From positions 23,900,001-23,964,000 of the forward strand of contig NC_134025.1 in assembly GCF_964204645.1 (NCBI RefSeq): 64,000 bases of DNA, given 5' to 3'. Positions 24,901 through 33,557 of the stretch are shown here, one piece after another (the stretch's first letter is position 1; each line of letters starts with the position of its first letter). A program made the position numbers and the translations under genes. The notes beneath the pieces are model-generated. The model saw only the letters and a list, made by a program, of their open reading frames with translations. It did not search any database and was not told the DNA's origin. Source of the DNA: Tubulanus polymorphus (Eukaryota; Nemertea; Palaeonemertea; Tubulaniformes; Tubulanidae).

Positions 24901-25005
24901 AAATACATGTATACTTTTTGGTGACTTGATTTATTTCTATTACAGTATAAATGGTTCAATACAAGCAATAAGTCATCCTGTCCACTGTGCAGAAATCTGT
25001 TTTAA
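6916..25005 (+). CDS. LTN1: listerin, E3 ubiquitin-protein ligase of ribosome quality control
   Basis: Ubiquitinates nascent chains stuck on 60S subunits. Thirty exons: 6916-6966, 7055-7255, 7335-7433, 7963-8246, 8727-8907, 9001-9174, 12856-13040, 13187-13334, 13431-14189, 14462-14690, 14891-15045, 15127-15199, 15314-15464, 15577-15712, 15822-16076, 16160-16278, 16358-16468, 16612-16754, 16894-17035, 17128-17272, 17391-17586, 17700-17937, 18017-18109, 19822-20011, 22438-22627, 22881-23010, 23103-23190, 24368-24562, 24699-24866, 24946-25005. All phases close (5289 nt, 1762 aa; human about 1770). The N-terminus has DFRMVLRK-like [18 protein letters not shown] and [17 protein letters not shown]. 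The middle is HEAT/ARM-like helices. An RWD-like domain ([12 protein letters not shown]) precedes the C-terminal RING-CH: CMIC, CKTC, HSAC, CPLC. Intron 15 uses a GC donor (16077). Intron 6 (3.7 kb) and intron 24 (2.4 kb) each contain another gene; intron 23 holds a transposon. Confidence 0.96.
9747..9805. repeat. 26-bp-arm hairpin inside the transposon remnant
   Basis: Arms 9747-9772 and 9780-9805 are reverse complements with a single mismatch (25 of 26) around a 7-nt loop. GCACGTGG marks the outer end of the left arm. It would form a very stable hairpin in RNA or a cruciform in DNA. It may be a nested inverted-repeat insertion. Confidence 0.8.
9879..10143 (+). pseudogene. BED-type zinc-finger fragment of a transposase (frameshifted)
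   Basis: From the ATG at 9879 the frame reads [19 protein letters not shown] and then [17 protein letters not shown], with YCVVC giving a C-x2-C pair. A run of seven A at about 10086 shifts the frame. Reading on in the next frame gives an H-x5-H pair (HPDSARH) and a stop at 10141-10143, which together make a C2H2/BED-style finger. This arrangement is known from N-termini of hAT-like transposases. The fragment stops before any catalytic region. It is called broken because of the frameshift and the missing body. Confidence 0.6.
10480..11472 (+). CDS. class-A (rhodopsin-like) G-protein-coupled receptor, nested in LTN1 intron 6
   Basis: A single uninterrupted frame of 330 aa on the same strand as the host gene. 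The open frame extends up to a TTG at 10447, but the first ATG is at 10480 ([13 protein letters not shown], with an N-glycosylation site NST). Seven hydrophobic segments are visible. TM1 has [12 protein letters not shown] with the conserved Asn, TM2 has [10 protein letters not shown] with the conserved Asp, TM3 ends [11 protein letters not shown] (a DRY variant), and TM7 has DSCVNFFVY, an NPxxY variant without the Pro. A basic tail follows ([11 protein letters not shown]). It resembles the large invertebrate peptide/FMRFamide-receptor-like group; the ligand is unknown. A decayed tandem copy lies at 12290-12690. Confidence 0.8.
   Translation: MDNSTKTVCLWRQKNYVWLTVLMYISNPICTCGFLLNIFSFFILRIYRSKSTGFLLLQMLTIVDNCFLVNSFLVVNARRIFSFTKYGAGFYYLADAYIGPRFIRYFAPSNIAFRMTRNWLIVLVSLDRAIHIIYPLRAIVICTKQNFIAVFLVIFAISALLQGARACCVELVVKNPDCPFNFPILRFYKHFPYGMNELGVVVPTIVCLFLLLLMANIVLAVSLFKAQRQRSDLTHATVPKSTSESQATILAFGILMTFLICESPNSVERILELIWRSKNRLRSHPMIQVSIQIDSCVNFFVYCLSSRKFRQIVKRTLQCSSTSRKQRKIF
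12051..12118 (+). pseudogene. decayed partial copy of LTN1 exon 7
   Basis: GGATTGCTGGA at 12050 matches the start of the true exon 7 at 12856. AAATCTGCT and ATTGAGTAAAATTC, followed by GACACAACCA, match exon 7 at about 12953-12997. About 90 nt of the exon are missing in between, and the 3' third with its donor is absent. It cannot be spliced in frame. It is the right-hand end of the left tandem-duplicate unit. Confidence 0.75.
12290..12690 (+). pseudogene. decayed tandem copy of the nested GPCR gene
   Basis: Sequence similarity to 10430-10810 is continuous: AATATCTGTCAGTTC, a shared ATG (12348), CTTGTTTGTGGAGACA against CTTGTGGAGACA, TTCTGTTGAATATATTC, and GGTTCATTAGATATTTTG. It then jumps to sequence matching the receptor's 3' flank (ATGAAAATATTACAGACATG, at about 12638). 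Everything from TM3 onward is therefore deleted, and frameshifts interrupt the remainder. No functional product is possible. Confidence 0.8.
18144..19750. mobile_element. 1.6-kb terminal-inverted-repeat element in LTN1 intron 23
   Basis: The 8-bp direct repeat TATTTGAC flanks the element (18136-18143 and 19751-19758). Inside, the ends carry inverted GACAATTGCCCCCC at about 18151 and its complement at about 19726-19739. The left end also has a local duplication of GGACAATTGCC joined by a run of about 14 C. No transposase reading frame is visible, so it is non-autonomous. The outermost few bases of the two ends differ, so the exact termini are uncertain. The interior (18198-19380) matches a second locus at 61184-62377. 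Confidence 0.65.
18198..19380 (+). repeat. repeat family R2, copy A (about 1.18 kb)
   Basis: The whole stretch matches 61184-62377 in reverse complement. One end begins TTTTTTGACGCC; near the other end lies the complementary GGCGTCAAA, a short inverted pair. Shared landmarks include ACACGATATGCTCGAAGTC and the tail-like TTCAATTCAATTCTTTATTG at about 18829. No long reading frame is present. It is either an element nested in the larger one or the core of the same family. Confidence 0.8.
20330..20335 (-). terminator. possible poly(A) signal of the SLC18-like gene
   Basis: TTTATT on the plus strand reads AATAAA on the gene strand, 116 nt past its stop codon. Assignment is by position only. Confidence 0.45.
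20452..21768 (-). CDS. major facilitator superfamily transporter, SLC18-like, nested antisense in LTN1 intron 24
   Basis: A single-exon frame of 438 aa in the antisense direction to LTN1. The start chosen is ATG 21768 ([16 protein letters not shown]). The open frame goes on upstream to 21870, but TAATTTCAG just before the ATG looks like a 3' splice site, suggesting a 5' UTR intron. About 12 hydrophobic segments are visible. The motif-A-like loop [11 protein letters not shown] follows TM2, and [10 protein letters not shown] with [16 protein letters not shown] matches the layout of the vesicular amine/acetylcholine transporter family, in which a proton gradient drives uptake into vesicles. The substrate is unknown. 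It could belong to another drug:H+ antiporter subfamily. Confidence 0.72.
   Translation of the reverse strand: MADSAKKATFRKSPKFMMIVSFSLMLTYAVTSHMLTTLLPPLVVKVFTRNTSVDSFKTDDMYANNITANKDIDYAIGYITALRYVFEIIFSFVTGVVIDKFGCHWPLLVGGLINTTVMLGFAFVPTLTLLIVFRCLQGIGLSLTYIPSLALVGETFQDDVERNKAVSISLLGLTTGLSLSYAIGPLLFEYFDLKTPFLVLAILSSLVGLLGQLIIPKKRSKNSISVNASFFRDPYIMLGLLCYLLTFFALGLFLATEIKWVLFEFRPEMWKITVVFVTTTLFMAVGNLLTGYLNEKFQWVYTMVGMWAFAIGMAIYPASTSIWFLLAPQGLIRLGNGIIPCSINSTLARVVEVRYGHKTYGALFGLVKLTMDLGFILGSLFGGFMIAVMTFDWLYRTAALLLFVTSFAALIYRKITPRGEGKINEPGGLQPTISTISA
22654..22682. repeat. perfect 29-bp palindrome (14-bp arms, 1-nt centre)
   Basis: CTTGGAGTAATCAG and CTGATTACTCCAAG are exact reverse complements separated by a single T. 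It lies 26 nt after the donor of LTN1 exon 25. It would form a hairpin in the pre-mRNA. Confidence 0.9.
24042..24078. repeat. inverted repeat with 13-bp arms in LTN1 intron 27
   Basis: GTGATCTGTGTGC (24042-24054) and GCACACAGATCAC (24066-24078) pair perfectly around an 11-nt loop. Confidence 0.85.
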
Positions 25006-26234
25006 GTCGCAAGATGATTGTGTGTAGCCAAGATCATTTTAGACTGATGCGATACATTAAGATTAATGACATTGGTCGAGTCTCTCATTGTTATTGTTGT
25101 GGAATCATAGTTGAAAAATTAAAAGTTTTTATAACTCCATTATCCATTTTTCTTTTTTACTCAAAAGCTTTTCTAAGTATGAACAGAATCTTTCATGTAC
25201 ATGTATACAATACTGTTATGCATTACATCTCAGTCTACTGTATTATAATGTACCAAGGAGTTCTTGACTATTGACGGATTGTTTCTGGATTACCGTAGAT
25301 ATATTCGGAAGGTGGGCTTTGGGCCACACATGCGGTTCTCTGCGACGACCCAATGACATCAGTGCTTTTGCGACGTGAGTTGCAATTAGTCATTATTTAC
25401 TAATTAGTTGCACACCATCAGGCGAGCTTAGAGGCTGGCAATCAACGTGCTGAATAGTTATACTGTGAGGCGCTGCCACTAATTTCATCAATCGCAGATT
25501 ATTCATACACCAACACGAGTCAACGGTGGCAAAAGTGTATTGCCTTATTACAGTAGACTCCGCACGAGTTGAATCCGATCAACTAAGATAACCGTTCAAC
25601 TCATATGTTGATTGAAATATATTTTGGGCTACTATTTACGAAATTCATAACATCTAACTCATTATAGTCCCAAAATATCTGACTTGATAGAAGTCTACTG
25701 TATAATCGTTGACTTAAAAATTGAAATGTTAAGTTACTGACCCTTTGGATGCCACACCAAACATTTTGAATTGAAAATGGACAACAAATACTAAACATAC
25801 AACATATTATCACCACACTCTGAGGATGGTACAAAAACTCCATAAGACAGTAGTTCCAAGCTTCCAGATTTCTAAGAACTATGAGCAGGATGTCACGGTT
25901 TACAGTTCATGAATTATGGGCAAGAATTTGGACTTTCCTTATCCTCGTCAGCAAGTTATCCAGTCAATTCTGTGAGCAACAATCCGAAGAGTGGAGTCCT
26001 CATCCAAATACAAGAATACACGGTTTTAACATATCAATTCTTTATTTGAAAAAGTTTTATATATTCACAAAGATCGAACGAATTATGATGTAACATATTC
26101 TTATTTAATAAGAATCAAACAATTTTTTCAATGTTGATCATGGTTTAACGTACTGGTCGAATTCAAATTTTCTAAATAATGCAAACAATCTCCTAATGTC
26201 TGATTGTAATAACACAAAATCACGATATCATCAC
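25006..26234. other. convergent intergenic region between LTN1 and FANCG
   Basis: 1.2 kb holding the 3' UTRs of the two converging genes. The only open frames are short and have no family resemblance. No recognisable element was seen. Confidence 0.6.
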
Positions 26235-29200
26235 TTATTTCCAACAGTTCGCAATGGACTCTTCATCTAGTTTCAAAAATAACTGCTCTTCTTCCGAAGT
26301 AAAATTCCTGAAAAAAGACAGTGAAAGGTTAAGATAGAATAAGAAAATTATGTCTTTACAATAGTTCGTAAGAAATTTTCACAAGAAGCGAGCTCTTACT
26401 TGATCTTAGCTTTGATGTTATCTTTCAATTCACTTGTTGCTTGTGAATCAATTCTTGTGTCTATTTTCCTAAAATTCAACCACGATGCCCAAGCATCACG
26501 TTCACGACCCACAGACTTCAGGAGCTGTACATGATCATACCAGGCATGAACATCATCTGCAAATGCAATCATTAACCGATTTCAGAAAGACTACTCATAT
26601 TTTGTTGGTAAAGTATACGCAGATTGAAGTACCTGAACACATTTGTATTGTCATACGAGATGATTGAATAGCTTCTTTAGTTTTAGTTTGAGCACAAAGC
26701 ACGTGCACTCGCTTTCTTAATAGTATTTGAAACCACGGTAAAATAAATGCAAAATGTTCCCTCAATTGACTGTTATCTGTACCTGAAAAAACCATGAACC
26801 ATACAAGATAAACATATTTTGTATAGGAATACTGACCAACTGAAGATGTCGAATGCAGATAACAAGATTTTATTACCGGTGTCAGTTTCTGTCTTGGCCT
26901 TTTTGTTGACCTGGTAGCTCGATAGAAAATCACCGAACATTGTACCCTGTTCAACCAAACGTAATGCACTGAAATATACCAGTAAATGGATTTCGAAATA
27001 AGCTTTCCGGTACTAATATTAATATATCTGTGAAGTTCTTTCAATACTTACTTATCTATCGCTGACGATGCTTCCTCCAGTTTTCCGAGCTGTATCAAGG
27101 CATGCACTAAATACACTGATGCAGACATATCGATGCCCAAAGCAGTTACTGAATCAGTTTGTTCACTTAATGTTCTTTGTCTCTTTCTACCTTTCGAGAG
27201 CCGAGTTGTATAGTTAAACGTGATCAATTGAAATTCCATTGGGTCAACAAATGGCGCTGGTAAAGCTTCCAACATACCGGTACAAGGTACAGGTGCTGGT
27301 GCACTGTTGGAGTCTGGTAGTGTCTTCATCGGCTGAAGAGTCTGGGTTAACGGTTGACTAGATTGTGATTCCTCATTGTTCAATATTGTTGGCTCATCAA
27401 ATAATCCAGGTTCACTTTGACTTTGAGAATCGCTCAATGACTGAGAGAAGACTGCAGAATTTTTCGATAGCACTATTTCACAAATCATGACAGCGGTATC
27501 AAACTTCTTTACTTTGACTTGCGCATAAGCTGCTTCGATATAGATTTGTCTGATTTCCGGAAAAGACTAAGAAAAACAGAGAAAGAATTCATTTCCAGTA
27601 TTTATAGATAGATAAAATATTACGATTTTTACAATGATCTGGTTATACATTCGCATACCTTGATTTCAACAATCGGATTTTTCTCTTTTGAAAGGAGATC
27701 AAGAAGAAGAATGTATTTTTCAGCTGCAATTCCATACCTGAAATACAAATAAATTTCATAGACATAACTCTAAGTTATTGATTCCTTAGTAAAAATACTT
27801 GAATTCAATAAAACATACTTTTTTAGAATGAGACATCGGTTAGCGAACAGATAAAGTGCTTGTTCTAAAGATATGTTTGGTACTAACAAATCAGTTAATC
27901 TATCTAACGTACTATCAATTAGGTTTTTTGCACAAGTAGCTCCACCATTTTCAATATCTCCACCATTGCCATCACTTAACGACTACAAATCAGAATCATT
28001 AAAAGAATCTATCAGCATTTTCCAAGTTTATCTATCTACCTGAGGTCACAGTTGTGTTAACCTACCAATACTAGTAAATTTAAACACTCCAGCTCAACAT
28101 CATATAATCCTTTCTGTCGGTACTGTGCAGCCACATTCCACAGGGGAGCTTTAAATGCGAAATCCATTGATATGCATTCCTTAAATTTCTGAATAGCCAG
28201 GTTGACTTTCCCCTTGAAAAATAACAAGGTTTTGGTGAGCTTAAGTAAATGGAATCATTTATGTCGAGCTCACAAAAAAATGAATTTACCTTTTCAGAAA
28301 ACGCACATCCAACCAGATTATTCAACAATAAAGAAATTTGGCAATTCATGCCTCTGTTTTTTTGGACGTCACCTAATTGTTCAAATAACTCATCACATTT
28401 CCCAAATTTCCAAAGTGAGAATCCTAAAAAAAAACAAACAAACATTTGCGATAGAGTAATATTAAGTTGTCTAAGGCTATATCTTGATAACTGAAGGAAA
28501 GGATAGACTAAAAAATGTTGACATACCATTGATAAGTAGTTTACTGGGTATAAGCTTATCATTATTGCTTAAATTGTTCAATGACTCTAAGCAGTTGCCC
28601 ATATCCTGTTCAGTGCAATTTGTGGACAAAACCACGAAATATCCAACAGATATGATATGAAGTAAATCTCGCAGAAGAAAGCATTTCTGTCCACGTTCCT
28701 GATCGTTAAAACCCAACATCAAGCATTTTCCAATGGGACAATCCTGCAATATAACAAAGGACAGAGTCAAAATGTTCGTATTCTTTATATATTATCAGCA
28801 AATAACCTATAAGAGATCCTAAGAAAACATTATGACACTTATTGACGTACAATAGATTTTTTTGCTGTTTTCCATATCTGACCAAGAGAATGGCCAACAT
28901 GTTCCAGTTTATTGCACAAAAGCGAATAGTAGATAAGCAGTACTTGAACAGCAGTGGTATTTGTGAAGAGCTCTGCAACAGAAATATCATTTTCATACTT
29001 TTGAGTGCTGTAGATAGTGAATGAGACATGAAACCAATCACTGATTATTTTTACCTTCACTCTTGTCACCAAGAGCAATCAGAAATTTCAAAAGTGTATT
29101 GATCTCATTTCCCTTCCACGACACAGACTCTAAACGGTTATCAATCTTCAGTAAATAGATGCCTAAAAAAGAAAAGAGTAGAAAAAGATTCAGGAAAATC

Positions 29201-29802
29201 TTCTCACAAATACTCGTTTATGATCCGGACAAAATATATACGCACCATTGCATATAGTCTTAGTGGCCAATTTCAACCATTCCTTCTCGAAGATATCAGT
29301 TCTATTAGTGTTGAGCAACAGATATCCACAGTTGTAAAGAATTCCCAGTGAAAGGTCAAACAACTCAATGTCCGCAGGAAGACCTAGAATTAAGAATACA
29401 CTTTATACCTAATTTAAATGAAGTTCACTTAAATTTGATAAGAACATTTTTTACATACCTTTTAGAAGTTCCAAATAATCTTTATAACAGGTTACAAAAT
29501 TTTTCACATCCATCCCCTAAAAAATAAATATACAATGACAGTCGCCTCTGCTTAGCAATAGTCAAAGTTACGCTGATAAAACAAAATCTAATTCATGATT
29601 TTATTCAGCTCCGATAAATTACCTCATAAATAGCAGTTTTGGACAACCATGATGCAGTATTACATGTATTAAGGTTCACTTTCGACAACATATACAGAAA
29701 GCCGATATCATCTGAATCTTTGTGAAGTGTTGATTCTATTTGCCGTTTACAATCATTGTATCTTCCCGAATAAAAGCTGTCCTCAATAATGGCACCCATC
29801 AT
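26235..29802 (-). CDS. FANCG: Fanconi anaemia group G protein orthologue
   Basis: TPR scaffold subunit of the Fanconi core complex, which ubiquitinates FANCD2/FANCI at interstrand crosslinks. Fifteen exons on the minus strand: 29623-29802, 29459-29516, 29246-29383, 29055-29162, 28851-28972, 28527-28743, 28290-28423, 28066-28212, 27819-27982, 27659-27737, 27052-27566, 26877-26968, 26633-26782, 26400-26556, 26235-26307. Phases close (2334 nt, 777 aa; human 622). Segments resembling human FANCG run in the same order: AIQKFKECISMDFAFKAPLW with YDVELECLNLLVL; FANRCLILKKYGIAAEKY; IYIEAAYAQVKVKKFDTAV; and a C-terminal repeat AIQSSRMTIQMCS. The extra length is mostly in exon 11, which has an SQ/TQ-rich linker (about residues 490-525). 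Start ATG 29802. Divergence is high, so a related TPR protein cannot be fully excluded. Confidence 0.78.
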
Positions 29803-30218
29803 TTAACATCGAACTCCAAATCCATTTGAGACAATCATATCTCCTATACCTACAACAGATAACTAGATGATCTCAATTTCGAATAAAATACAGCGATCAT
29901 CATTCAGAAAATAAAACAAACTTCACTTACTTTTTTAAAATAAATAAACTGCTTTTATTGTATGTCCTGCAATGCATTTTTTTTTCATCTTTGAATTAAC
30001 AATTATATTCAGTCGAACACACAAAATTGTTGGAAATTGATTCACGCTTTACGTCTATTTCTGTACAATGTAAATCCATCTGTATTAGTTGTTCCATGAT
30101 CTCCATAAATGATTAATGCAGTGCAAACAAAATGCTTCAAATATTCCTCATTAGTAAATTAATTGATGATCCATGATTAGGTTAATTTTTTTTAAAGACG
30201 ATGAATGTTTTGAATCGG
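29803..30218. promoter_or_regulatory. FANCG upstream / TRAPPC9 3' flank
   Basis: 416 bp between the TRAPPC9 stop and the FANCG start, both on the minus strand. TTTATT at about 29954-29959 would read AATAAA on the gene strand and may end TRAPPC9. The FANCG promoter must lie here or overlap. Confidence 0.45.
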
Positions 30219-33200
30219 TTACTGTCTTTCCCAATGTATAAAAACAGCATTCAAAAGTTCGAGCTGCTCCGATGGCCAAACAAGTCGATCCGTATTCAAC
30301 TTGCCAGACTTCCCATTTGCAGTCATCTTCCATTGGATATTGGTACTTTTAGATAATTTCATGCCGCTCTCTTTCAAGTCCTTTTCATTGCAGTTGCAAG
30401 CCGAAATGCTTCCACAATGCGGCACATCGAAGATGATTCTTTTCGTTTGTTTGCTATCGACAGTAGTCACCAGTGTTTCGCCATTGGGCCGGACTTCGGT
30501 CGTCTGGTCAGACACGTTAGTAACGTCGAGTATCATCGTGCAGTAATCCGGCTTGTTCGACGGCATCACGTTCCAACTTCTGATCGCGAACAGAGGCTGA
30601 ATTTCAATGTTGAACGCGATTGAACATTGTCGATAATAACTGTCGGCGTAACCGGGTCCACCGCTGTACTGTATACGCAACAAAGCATCGAAATCTTGCG
30701 AAACATTCTGCTCGTCTGCTGAAACATTCATAACACTCGTTAGTCGAGCGTCGCAATCGTTGTACTTGTAAATACCCTCGATTCGAACCCTTAACAATGC
30801 CTCATCATTTGGCTGAATTGGAAGCTGCGACGCTAAATCTTCTCGGTTCCAAACCAATACGCGATTTATCAGATCCGACTGTAATTTCGACACGACCACG
30901 CAGTCGACAAATTCGATCGGAATACAACCACTGTTCTTCAACGTAACCAGACATTCTTGATTTTCGCCGCCAAACAGCGTTACCGCCGCGCTTACAATCA
31001 CATCGGCGCTATCCCCGAGACTGCTGAAACAATCGCACTTCGGGTGAGACGTCGCGACCTCGAGCAACGGTAACGCTGGAACAACTTGTATCGAGTAGTG
31101 GTGGTCATCTTTCCGGTTGATCGGACAGAAACTTTTCACGCCGAGAACCGTAGTCGTGTAACCGGTTATTCGAAGTTCGCCGGAACCGCGCGGAGTACCG
31201 AGTATTCGCACGGTACACGCAGCCGACTCGGGAGGTAGCGACAAATTCGTCGGATACGTTTCAAACATTACTCCGTCGGTTAGCAATCCCACATTGGTAA
31301 CTTTCAACTCGTAAGGCATCGGGTTGACTACTTGAAAGCACACCTCGCAGACGTCGTTCTCTACCCATTGACAGCTAGTTTTCGTCGCGGACTTTCTACT
31401 TAATTGCATCGGTGAATAGATGAACGGATCTGATCTCGCTTTCAACGAACTCTTCAATTTGATCGGCCGTCGATGCGGATGCAGACTACTCGGCGCGAAC
31501 GAGCACGCTTTTGGCAAGTTGGTCAAATGAACAGGCGGTAAAACCAACCCGCACTCCAACGTAATAGGCTGCATCAATGCTTCGTATTTATTCGTGTATT
31601 GTTCGAGAACCGACGATGTGTCGTGTTTTTCCTGCTCGGTCAGATGGTTCAACATCGTACGCAAAAGAAACGTCATGTGTCGAATGGCTATCGCCGGATT
31701 TCCCATTCGACGCGCTGAGTACATGAGCTCGTGAAGCACGCGGTGTTGAATGACCGGCCACCCGCTCATGCGATCTTCGGAAAGCTTGCCGACATCCAAC
31801 GGAATTTTGTAGCCGTCGAGACTTTGTAAGAGCAGTTTATGACACTGGCTCCAGCCCGGTTTCTGATGCGCGATGCATTGCATCGCGGCGACTCGCTTGA
31901 AGAACGCGGCTTTACGTTGGAAACCGATTTGACTATACAGCAATGCTAACGTACTGTAACGCTGAATCTTTTCTTCTTCGGTCAGCTGCAGATTTATATA
32001 GACGACGTTGTTCAAGAATTTCGCCGCCTGTAATTGTTTCTTTTGCAAGATCAACACTTGACAGGCTTTGATGCTAGCTTCCATGGCGATAATTCCGGCG
32101 TCTTTATACCTGCTGTAGTTGTTTAACGCTTCTTTGTATTTGTCGATGATATCCTCGGCTGGCAGCACGGACTTCGAAGACCGACCGGTCGCCAGATCCA
32201 ATCCGCTTGTACCGGTTGACGATGAACTAACGTCCTTCAACTTCAATGATCCGTCGATTTTAGCTCTGTGACTGAACGACAAATTGCGACGTAACTGCGG
32301 CTCGCGAGTTGGGGGATAGTTAATGATAATGGAAGCCGAGCATATTCCTTCGTTCGCACCGGCTAGCCAAAATAGATCATTGCATGACTTTAGACAGTCA
32401 CTAGCTACCTGGTAATGTAAGAGTGCCTCTCCAGGCAACCCCGATAACAAACACAGGTCGGCTAAGTGTTTTCTTAAACGTCCAAGACATCGTTGGGTGT
32501 AATTTCTTCCATCCGCTTCCAGACCGGTCATGGTCTTCTTTTCGAACGGAGCCATCAATAGAGAGAGTTTATCTTTCTTGTCAATCGCTCGATCGAGGCG
32601 TTTACTTTCGAGAACCCAAAATATACGAATAATGAACTCTTGAATTTTTTCTTCTAAATCCCCGCCGGTCTCGGCGGAACCCTGATAGAGCCAAACATCG
32701 GCACAATTCGACACTTCGCTAAGAGAAACTGAATCCGATCGATCGCTTTCTTTCTCCGATGATATCTCGACGCTTATCTTACTCGATCCCGATGCCGACA
32801 TTTCCGCTTTGCCGACGTCGATATTTTCCATGCTCATTTCTGATCCGCTCGGACTGTCGCTGTCTAAACTTATCGTTTCACGTCCCACCCCCGAAGCTTC
32901 GACCGCTTCCTCCAATGTTAGAATAATACTAGCATTCATTGCTGTCGATTCGATGTAACTCGCGTTTAGACTGTCCATATTGCCACCAGATTCCGGAGAC
33001 AATTCGTTCTCGCTCGTCGACGGACTTGCAAGGGTCGTCGTAACGCTAGGGATCATCGATTTTTCATTATTCGGCCCGACATGTTCTTTCGCATATTCCA
33101 CACCCGCATTGCCCTTTCTCGATTGCGCGGAACCGTAACGCGGTTGCCGTTTGAGGGAAGAGTACCCGTGATCGCTCAACGAATCGGACTTATCCGTTTG

Positions 33201-33557
33201 TAAAATGAGCAACCTCGAGTCGAAAATCGTTGACACGTATTGCGATTTCTGGTATTCGAAAATACGCTTCAACGATTCGAAATCGGAAGCGTTTTCGCAT
33301 TTTCCCACGCAGATCAGCCCGAACACGCGTCGATGAGACTGAAATTCACCCCAGTCGTTGTCCTCGGTGCTGTAGGTTTTTTTGTAACGGAGGTAAACAT
33401 CTCTTTGCTGATTCGGTATTCGAATCGATTGCAAATTCGCTATTTTATCAAATAGCCGGTTGAACGTTCGACGTTTGATATTTTCCCCGATCTGTTTGAC
33501 GAGTATGAGCAGAGCCTGGTGGTCTTCGGCTTTCGATGTATAGTCAGGAGTTGACAT
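30219..33557 (-). CDS. TRAPPC9: TRAPP complex subunit 9 (NIBP), intronless
   Basis: TRAPPII subunit that helps tether vesicles at the Golgi and activate Rab GTPases. A single frame of 1112 aa starts at ATG 33557 (MSTPDYTSKAEDHQALL, very like human MSVPDYMQCAEDHQTLL). The frame runs open upstream to a TTG at 33599, preceded by a stop. Matches continue along the protein: NDWGEFQSHRRVFGLI, VLESKRLDRAIDKKDKL, ACQVLILQKKQLQAAKFL, IGFQRKAAFFKRVAAMQC, RMGNPAIAIRHMTFLL, NPMPYELKVTNVGLL and YSGGPGYADSYYRQ. A Ser-rich, low-complexity insert of about 150 residues lies near residues 135-290. The protein ends FIHWERQ, roughly 120 residues short of the human C-terminus. It has no introns and is richer in CpG than its intron-rich neighbours. 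Confidence 0.93.
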   Translation of the reverse strand: MSTPDYTSKAEDHQALLILVKQIGENIKRRTFNRLFDKIANLQSIRIPNQQRDVYLRYKKTYSTEDNDWGEFQSHRRVFGLICVGKCENASDFESLKRIFEYQKSQYVSTIFDSRLLILQTDKSDSLSDHGYSSLKRQPRYGSAQSRKGNAGVEYAKEHVGPNNEKSMIPSVTTTLASPSTSENELSPESGGNMDSLNASYIESTAMNASIILTLEEAVEASGVGRETISLDSDSPSGSEMSMENIDVGKAEMSASGSSKISVEISSEKESDRSDSVSLSEVSNCADVWLYQGSAETGGDLEEKIQEFIIRIFWVLESKRLDRAIDKKDKLSLLMAPFEKKTMTGLEADGRNYTQRCLGRLRKHLADLCLLSGLPGEALLHYQVASDCLKSCNDLFWLAGANEGICSASIIINYPPTREPQLRRNLSFSHRAKIDGSLKLKDVSSSSTGTSGLDLATGRSSKSVLPAEDIIDKYKEALNNYSRYKDAGIIAMEASIKACQVLILQKKQLQAAKFLNNVVYINLQLTEEEKIQRYSTLALLYSQIGFQRKAAFFKRVAAMQCIAHQKPGWSQCHKLLLQSLDGYKIPLDVGKLSEDRMSGWPVIQHRVLHELMYSARRMGNPAIAIRHMTFLLRTMLNHLTEQEKHDTSSVLEQYTNKYEALMQPITLECGLVLPPVHLTNLPKACSFAPSSLHPHRRPIKLKSSLKARSDPFIYSPMQLSRKSATKTSCQWVENDVCEVCFQVVNPMPYELKVTNVGLLTDGVMFETYPTNLSLPPESAACTVRILGTPRGSGELRITGYTTTVLGVKSFCPINRKDDHHYSIQVVPALPLLEVATSHPKCDCFSSLGDSADVIVSAAVTLFGGENQECLVTLKNSGCIPIEFVDCVVVSKLQSDLINRVLVWNREDLASQLPIQPNDEALLRVRIEGIYKYNDCDARLTSVMNVSADEQNVSQDFDALLRIQYSGGPGYADSYYRQCSIAFNIEIQPLFAIRSWNVMPSNKPDYCTMILDVTNVSDQTTEVRPNGETLVTTVDSKQTKRIIFDVPHCGSISACNCNEKDLKESGMKLSKSTNIQWKMTANGKSGKLNTDRLVWPSEQLELLNAVFIHWERQ

